A DNA stretch of 64,000 nucleotides from Bigelowiella natans CCMP2755 (Eukaryota; Cercozoa; Chlorarachniophyceae). Below are positions 59,151 to 64,000 of this stretch, in pieces; within the stretch, counting starts at the first letter, position 1; every line of letters begins with the position of its first letter. The notes below the pieces were generated by a model, which was given only the letters and a program-made list of their open reading frames with translations, was not told where the DNA came from and searched no databases. A program made the translations under genes and the position numbers. The DNA lies in the NCBI GenBank assembly GCA_000320545.1, contig ADNK01000002.1:1-64000 (forward strand). The letters are read 5' to 3'.

Positions 59151-59702
59151 GGCTTCGTTGAGGACAGCAGAATAAAAACAACTACTACGACACCAGCAGC
59201 AGCAAGAGCATCAGCCGCAAGAATAAGAATAAGTGCTGGTGCTCAACGTGACTACTCTATCAGTGGGCTAGATGCTCCTGCCCCTTCGTGGGGAGATAAA
59301 ACGTCGTATCCAAGAGACGGCCGCTCATACACTTTGACAAGCAGTTCGTCGTCTATAACGAGGAGGAGTGAGAAGGAGGAGAAAGAAGAAGAAGAAGAAG
59401 AAGAAGAAGAAGAACAGCATATTATTAGCAAGGGGACTGTGCTGCATATTGGGCGTCATCCTGATTGTCACGTGGTAGATTCACGCAAACGACAACGACG
59501 AGGAGGAGGAGGAGGAGAAGGGGGAGGAAGAGGAGAGGACACGAGCGTGTTGTGTATGTATGTATGTATGTATGTATGTATGCATTAGTATCAATACCAG
59601 TGGCAGTCATCATCTTAGTTAATATACTGATCTGATGGAGGAGCACATCTCTGCTGTTCTAGGAACAACTTATATCATCACTGACTACTACTACTACTAC
59701 CA

Positions 59703-59735
<33 letters not shown>

Positions 59736-60319
59736 GCAGGTGTTGAGCCATACCTCATCCTCACGATTGCACGCTATAATCTCAATAAGGAGATTAGACA
59801 AAGTAATAATAAAGAGAAATAGAATCACTGCTGCTACTGTAGAACGATGCCTATTAGTAGTAAGTAAGCATATCAGAGCTGTGTATTTGTTGTAGCTTAT
59901 ATATTATAACTCTGTTTATTGTAAATATATTTTATACCTAGTACTAATATTTATCGTTGTTGTCGTTATTGTTGTTGCCTACTACTACCTGGGTTACACA
60001 GGTTCTTTGTATAGAGGATGCGGGGTCTGCTAGAGGGTCGTCCTCCGTTTGAGAGATAAATATGTTATTGCACACTTCTTTCGAGAATTTTATAATATTT
60101 CAAGCAGCCTGCAAGTATTAATACAACAGTATCATATCTCTTGTGTGATATCTAGACAAACGATAGTTGATGATATTCACTATGCACGTGTTTTAATTGT
60201 TGTTGTTCTTCTTCTTCTTGTTTTATAAAGGACATTTCTAAACAAAGAACGTATTCCACCACACATTCCCACACCTTTACATCCAGGAGATGTGGTACTA
60301 CTAACACTTAGAGTTATTG

Positions 60320-60354
<35 letters not shown>

Positions 60355-60879
60355 TGTACTGTTTCGTCACAAGCCAATGATATTCTTTTTCTCGTCAAGT
60401 AAATATGCAGTAGTAATGTGGAAATTATAGCACTTTTCCGCATTATTTTTTGTTCAACACATGCTCTCTGTTATTTATCGGAGCATACAGTTACATTGTA
60501 GGACGATAAAATAAGAAGAGGAAGAAACTGAAGAAAATGATGATGATGATGATGATGATGATGACGACGACGACGAGACTGAATTTTTCTCTTTTCACAA
60601 TTCTACTCTCCTCCCCTGCTTCCAATTGGGTATCCACGACCTAATCTCATTAGCATTAATTTAATAAATGTTGTTGCAGTTATCATTTGGGGTTGACAAA
60701 AGAAAAAGGTGCCTCCTCTTCCTCCTATTCCTCCTCCTCCTATATAATAAAATACTTAATGTGTCGTTGATTATTATTATTTAATTTAGTAGCGGTGGCA
60801 GTGGTAGTACTATCTGCCTATCACTTCTAAGTATTTATTTAGCAAAGGCAAAAAATGATGATTATGGCTGATGATGATT

Positions 60880-60912
<33 letters not shown>

Positions 60913-61448
60913 CTCCTTATGTTATTATTCAAAAATCATTCAAGCAGATACGTTCTCGGTCTTTTGCTAACACATGGAGAGGCAGAGAAGGAGGAGGAAG
61001 AAGAATTATTGGGAAGGTACAGTGATTCACATCGTCCTCGTCGTCATCGATCGTTTTAAGGAAGAAGGGGCAAAAGTAGATCATATTCTTGTGTCGTCTA
61101 CGCTTTGATGTCTAGGATGATAATAATAACTACTACTACTACTCTTCTCCTCCTTTAAATTACGATAGGAATATGATAAAGAAAAATGGGGAGGAGGAAA
61201 AGAAGAAGATGTCACGACAGAGGCGATTAGCAGATAAGGCTGTTTTCATCACCCAGGTGATGATGATGATGATGATGATCATCGATAGATCGATCGAAGA
61301 AGAAGAAGAAGAAGAAGAAGAAGAAGAAAAGATTCCAAATTATGAGTAAGAGAAGTTTTTTTTTTATAAGTCATCATCATCATTATTACTAGTTCTGACT
61401 GAGGAGTAATATATTGGTTTCCACCTCCTTATCTACGTTTGATATTGT

Positions 61449-61481
<33 letters not shown>

Positions 61482-62631
61482 TACTATCAATACCACAGAG
61501 TCGGGCAGAAATGACGAGTAACATTCGTCATAGTAGTAGTAGTAGTAACAATGGTAAGAGAAACCCAGCAGCAGATACTACTGCTACTGCTACTGCTACT
61601 ACTACTACTACTACTACTACTGCGAAGAATGAAGAATTTGGAAGAAACACTGCTATGATGGGATCATCATCATCATCATCATCCAAAATAAAGAAGACAG
61701 GAAGGACGGGTGAAATGATAATATATATGTCAATTCATTCTTCCCCATTATTTACACCGATCCGCATCATTATGGATGCAAAAAACTAATAGGAGTAGTA
61801 GTAGAAGAAGAAGAAGAAGAAAACAAGAAATCAGAGAGACCGGATTTTTCCACCATCCAACGCATATTACTATCATCATATTTATCATCGCCACATCCTC
61901 ATCATCATCATCATCATTATTATTCGCAGAAGTAAGACTTGACAAATCGTGATACTACTACTACTACTACTACCCATCACCACAGGTATCTTGGAATACG
62001 AAGAAGAGGCAGATGATATGGATTGGAGAATAATGAAGTATTCCAACAGGCTCTCAACGTATTCCTATTACCACTCAGACTATACTATTAATATGCTGTA
62101 CTACTACGGTGAAACATGTTTAATGAAAATAAAGTGATGGTTATTCTCCACCGTCATAATTGATCGAGCGATTCTTTCATTCCTCTTCTTATTCCTCTTT
62201 TAGGAAACAAGATGCAAAGGCTACAAAGGCGCTAAAACTAGAAGTAGTGCTTGCCACTATATAGATAATCAATAAGGATAACAACATAAACAACCATATT
62301 TTTGGTATATAGGCTGAATTGAATAGGGCAAGAAAAGAGGCAAATACTTTGGTATGTAACTATCCCATTTCAGTATGTAATGGCTATACGATGAAGATTA
62401 TATTTAATGATGATGATATTGATACAAAGTTGTTAGAAGGACAGTTAAGAACATATTTAATGATGATGATATTGATATACATTTGTTGTTGGAACGACAA
62501 TTAAGTAATTACCTTTACTATGGACGATGATAGTAGTAGTAATATTCTACTTTTTAAGAAGAAGAAAAAGAAGAAGAACAAGAACAAGAGCATATATACT
62601 ACTCAAATATAATTTTCCAATATGTGAATTG

Positions 62632-62670
<39 letters not shown>

Positions 62671-63996
62671 GCACACACATACGCACACACATTTATATAT
62701 GCAATATACGTTCGTGGAGCACCGAAACTTGGTTATGATAATATTATCCATCATCATCCTCATAACCATCTCAAATTGTCGTAAAACTGCAGATTCGAAA
62801 GCAAGCAATCTATGGAGGCATATCATATGACCAAAATCATCGTCTGGAAGAGCTGCAAAAATCAATTCCATTGAAAGAAGAACAACTTGAATGCTTTGTG
62901 GCAGATCTAGAAGAGTCTATCGAGGTGTTTAACGTTTTTCAACGCACGCAACATACAACTAACTGCTACCGCAAATAGAGAAGATATTTGAGAAACATAG
63001 AGGGAAAGAGAAAGATTATTCCAACTTGCGAATAGTAATGTGCTACTGGTTACAGGGATGATGATGATGATGACAGCCCCTGCTCTATTCCTTTGTTATT
63101 TACACTGCAGCAGCAGCAAAATAAAATACCTTCAAAGATGTAAAGAGATGAAATGATTACATTCGTGCACAATGCAAGCATTTTTCTTATTTCCTATTCT
63201 TCTTCTTCTTCTTCTTCTTCTTCTTCTTCTTCAACTATTCCATGTTGATGCTATGATTGCCAATTTCTTGGTGAGATAAATTTATCAATTTAAAACCAGG
63301 CAAATCGCCATAAAAGAGAGAAAGAGAAATACAGAAAAGGCAAACAGAAGAAAAGGGGACAAGGAGATCTTGAGATGGAATCATCATCATCATCATCATC
63401 ACCAACCAAGGAGGTATCCTTCATTTACGGAGGACGAAAACAACAAAGAAATCGATGCGGCAGTACTGGTTGTTCTCCACCCTTGATATTCATTTTGAAA
63501 TTTGTGATTCCTCTATTACTCCTTATAGTATTATGCGGCTGGAATCATGGTTATATTTTTATTTTCTCTCTCTTTTCCAAGAATTTCTAGTGATACTCCT
63601 TCCTTCATTACATCTCAATCATTCATATATGATGACTCGATTTGTCATCATCAGTTGACCATCCTTTGTTGTTTTATTGTAATTTATATGATGATAACAG
63701 ATGATAGCGAGGAGAGTGGAAGTGGCAGTTGTAGCTCTTCCACAAGTACCAGCCATCAAATATACAAAAACCGCATGGAAAAGCAAATGATGATAAGAAA
63801 TCAATATTCTCGCAACTTAAACACAAGATACGAGGATGGACAAACAGATGACCAGGAATCAAAACAAGATTATAATAAGGGGTACTACTGCAAATTTACT
63901 ATTCAAAGCAGAATAATCAGAACCTTTGTAATTTTTGGTATTTATGGAGTGTTGTTTTCACTTATACAATGCTTGATTGGTATGGAAATATCCTAA
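57570..63996 (+). CDS. Double-FHA protein with coiled coil and two C-terminal membrane helices
   Basis: FHA domains bind phosphothreonine peptides. Exons: 57570-58024, 58213-58356, 58476-58534, 58930 to about 59564, 59740-59859, 60002-60036, 60231-60318, 60680-60708, 60948-61016, 61169-61256, 61499-61709, 61986-62058, 62204-62243, 62313-62351, 62793-62924, 63300-63549 and 63701-63996; phases agree. FHA1: TYRVGRLENADIKL, CSRRHAIFRIS, TDLGTSSGTFLNDQRL, CHGDVIRFGK. FHA2: LHIGRHPDCHVV, SSSRLHAIISI, IEDAGSARGTFLNKERI, HPGDVVLLTL. Thr, Glu, Gly and Ser tracts fill the linker. A charged helix (RLEELQKSIPLKEEQLE) precedes two hydrophobic segments, LIFILKFVIPLLLLIVLCG and RTFVIFGIYGVLFSLIQCL, the last ending five residues before the stop. 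The layout recalls SLMAP (FHA, coiled coil, tail anchor) but with a second FHA. Confidence 0.85.
58717..58780. repeat. (TG)n microsatellite
   Basis: A TG run followed by TTGTGCGTG, in the third intron of the FHA gene. Confidence 0.95.
62635..62690. repeat. (CA)n microsatellite
   Basis: A CA run with ATACGC interruptions in an intron of the FHA gene. Confidence 0.95.
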
Positions 63997-64000
63997 CGTG

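Noticed and set aside
1-64000. CRISPR arrays, bacterial operons, tRNA or rRNA genes
   Set aside because: Direct repeats found are microsatellites or minisatellites without unique spacers. I saw no convincing tRNA cloverleaf or rRNA segment by eye, though a covariance scan was not possible.

Overview
This is nuclear DNA of an intron-rich eukaryote. Coding exons are short, splice sites are GT-AG, mitochondrial and secretory presequences are visible, and no bacterial operons occur. Intergenic and intronic DNA is loaded with di- and trinucleotide microsatellites. A photosynthetic stramenopile (diatom or relative) is my best guess. It rests on N-terminal signal sequences on several organelle-type proteins, an arrangement with an RFRGG motif after the presequence of CTP synthase, and an initiator-Met half-tRNA-type copia primer site. 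That assignment is inference.

Layout. 1-2.1 kb: a microsatellite and a nine-exon TruB-type tRNA pseudouridine synthase (+). 3.9-6.1 kb: intronless CTP synthase (+). 7.1-8.5 kb: an unknown multi-exon coiled-coil gene (-). 11-16.4 kb: a RhoGAP-domain gene (+). 16.9-23.9 kb: a complete Ty1/copia retrotransposon on the - strand, with a 5-bp target duplication and heat-shock-element-like arrays in both LTRs. 24.4-24.9 kb: an unknown gene (-). 25.7-26.8 kb: a CRM/YhbY-domain RNA-binding protein (+). 28.1-34.2 kb: a 21-exon mitochondrial BCKDK/PDK-type kinase (-), assembled here from micro-exons and closed phase by phase. 34.5-36.9 kb: two unknown genes (+), the second a membrane protein. 37-39 kb: a repeat island. 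40.0-53.7 kb: a 17-exon coiled-coil/acidic gene (+). One of its introns is about 9.5 kb because it holds a LINE remnant with a very young Ty3/gypsy element inserted into it (identical 326-bp LTRs, 4-bp target duplication). 54.8-56.5 kb: an mTERF-like helical-repeat protein with a signal peptide (-). 57.6-64.0 kb: a protein with two FHA domains and two C-terminal transmembrane helices (+).

Functional picture. The genes are ordinary housekeeping and signalling genes and do not form a cluster: nucleotide synthesis, tRNA modification, organelle RNA binding, branched-chain/pyruvate dehydrogenase control, Rho GTPase control and phosphopeptide recognition. The most unusual signals are regulatory or structural. 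They are the phased GAA/TTC arrays in the copia LTR, a gag-pol frame change that splits the zinc knuckle of the gypsy element, and trinucleotide repeats that begin exactly at 5' splice sites in several unrelated genes, always in the sense orientation.

Exon borders were placed by eye from GT/AG sites, reading-frame phase and protein family motifs, so individual borders may be off by a few bases. Starts of the TruB and RhoGAP genes are unresolved.
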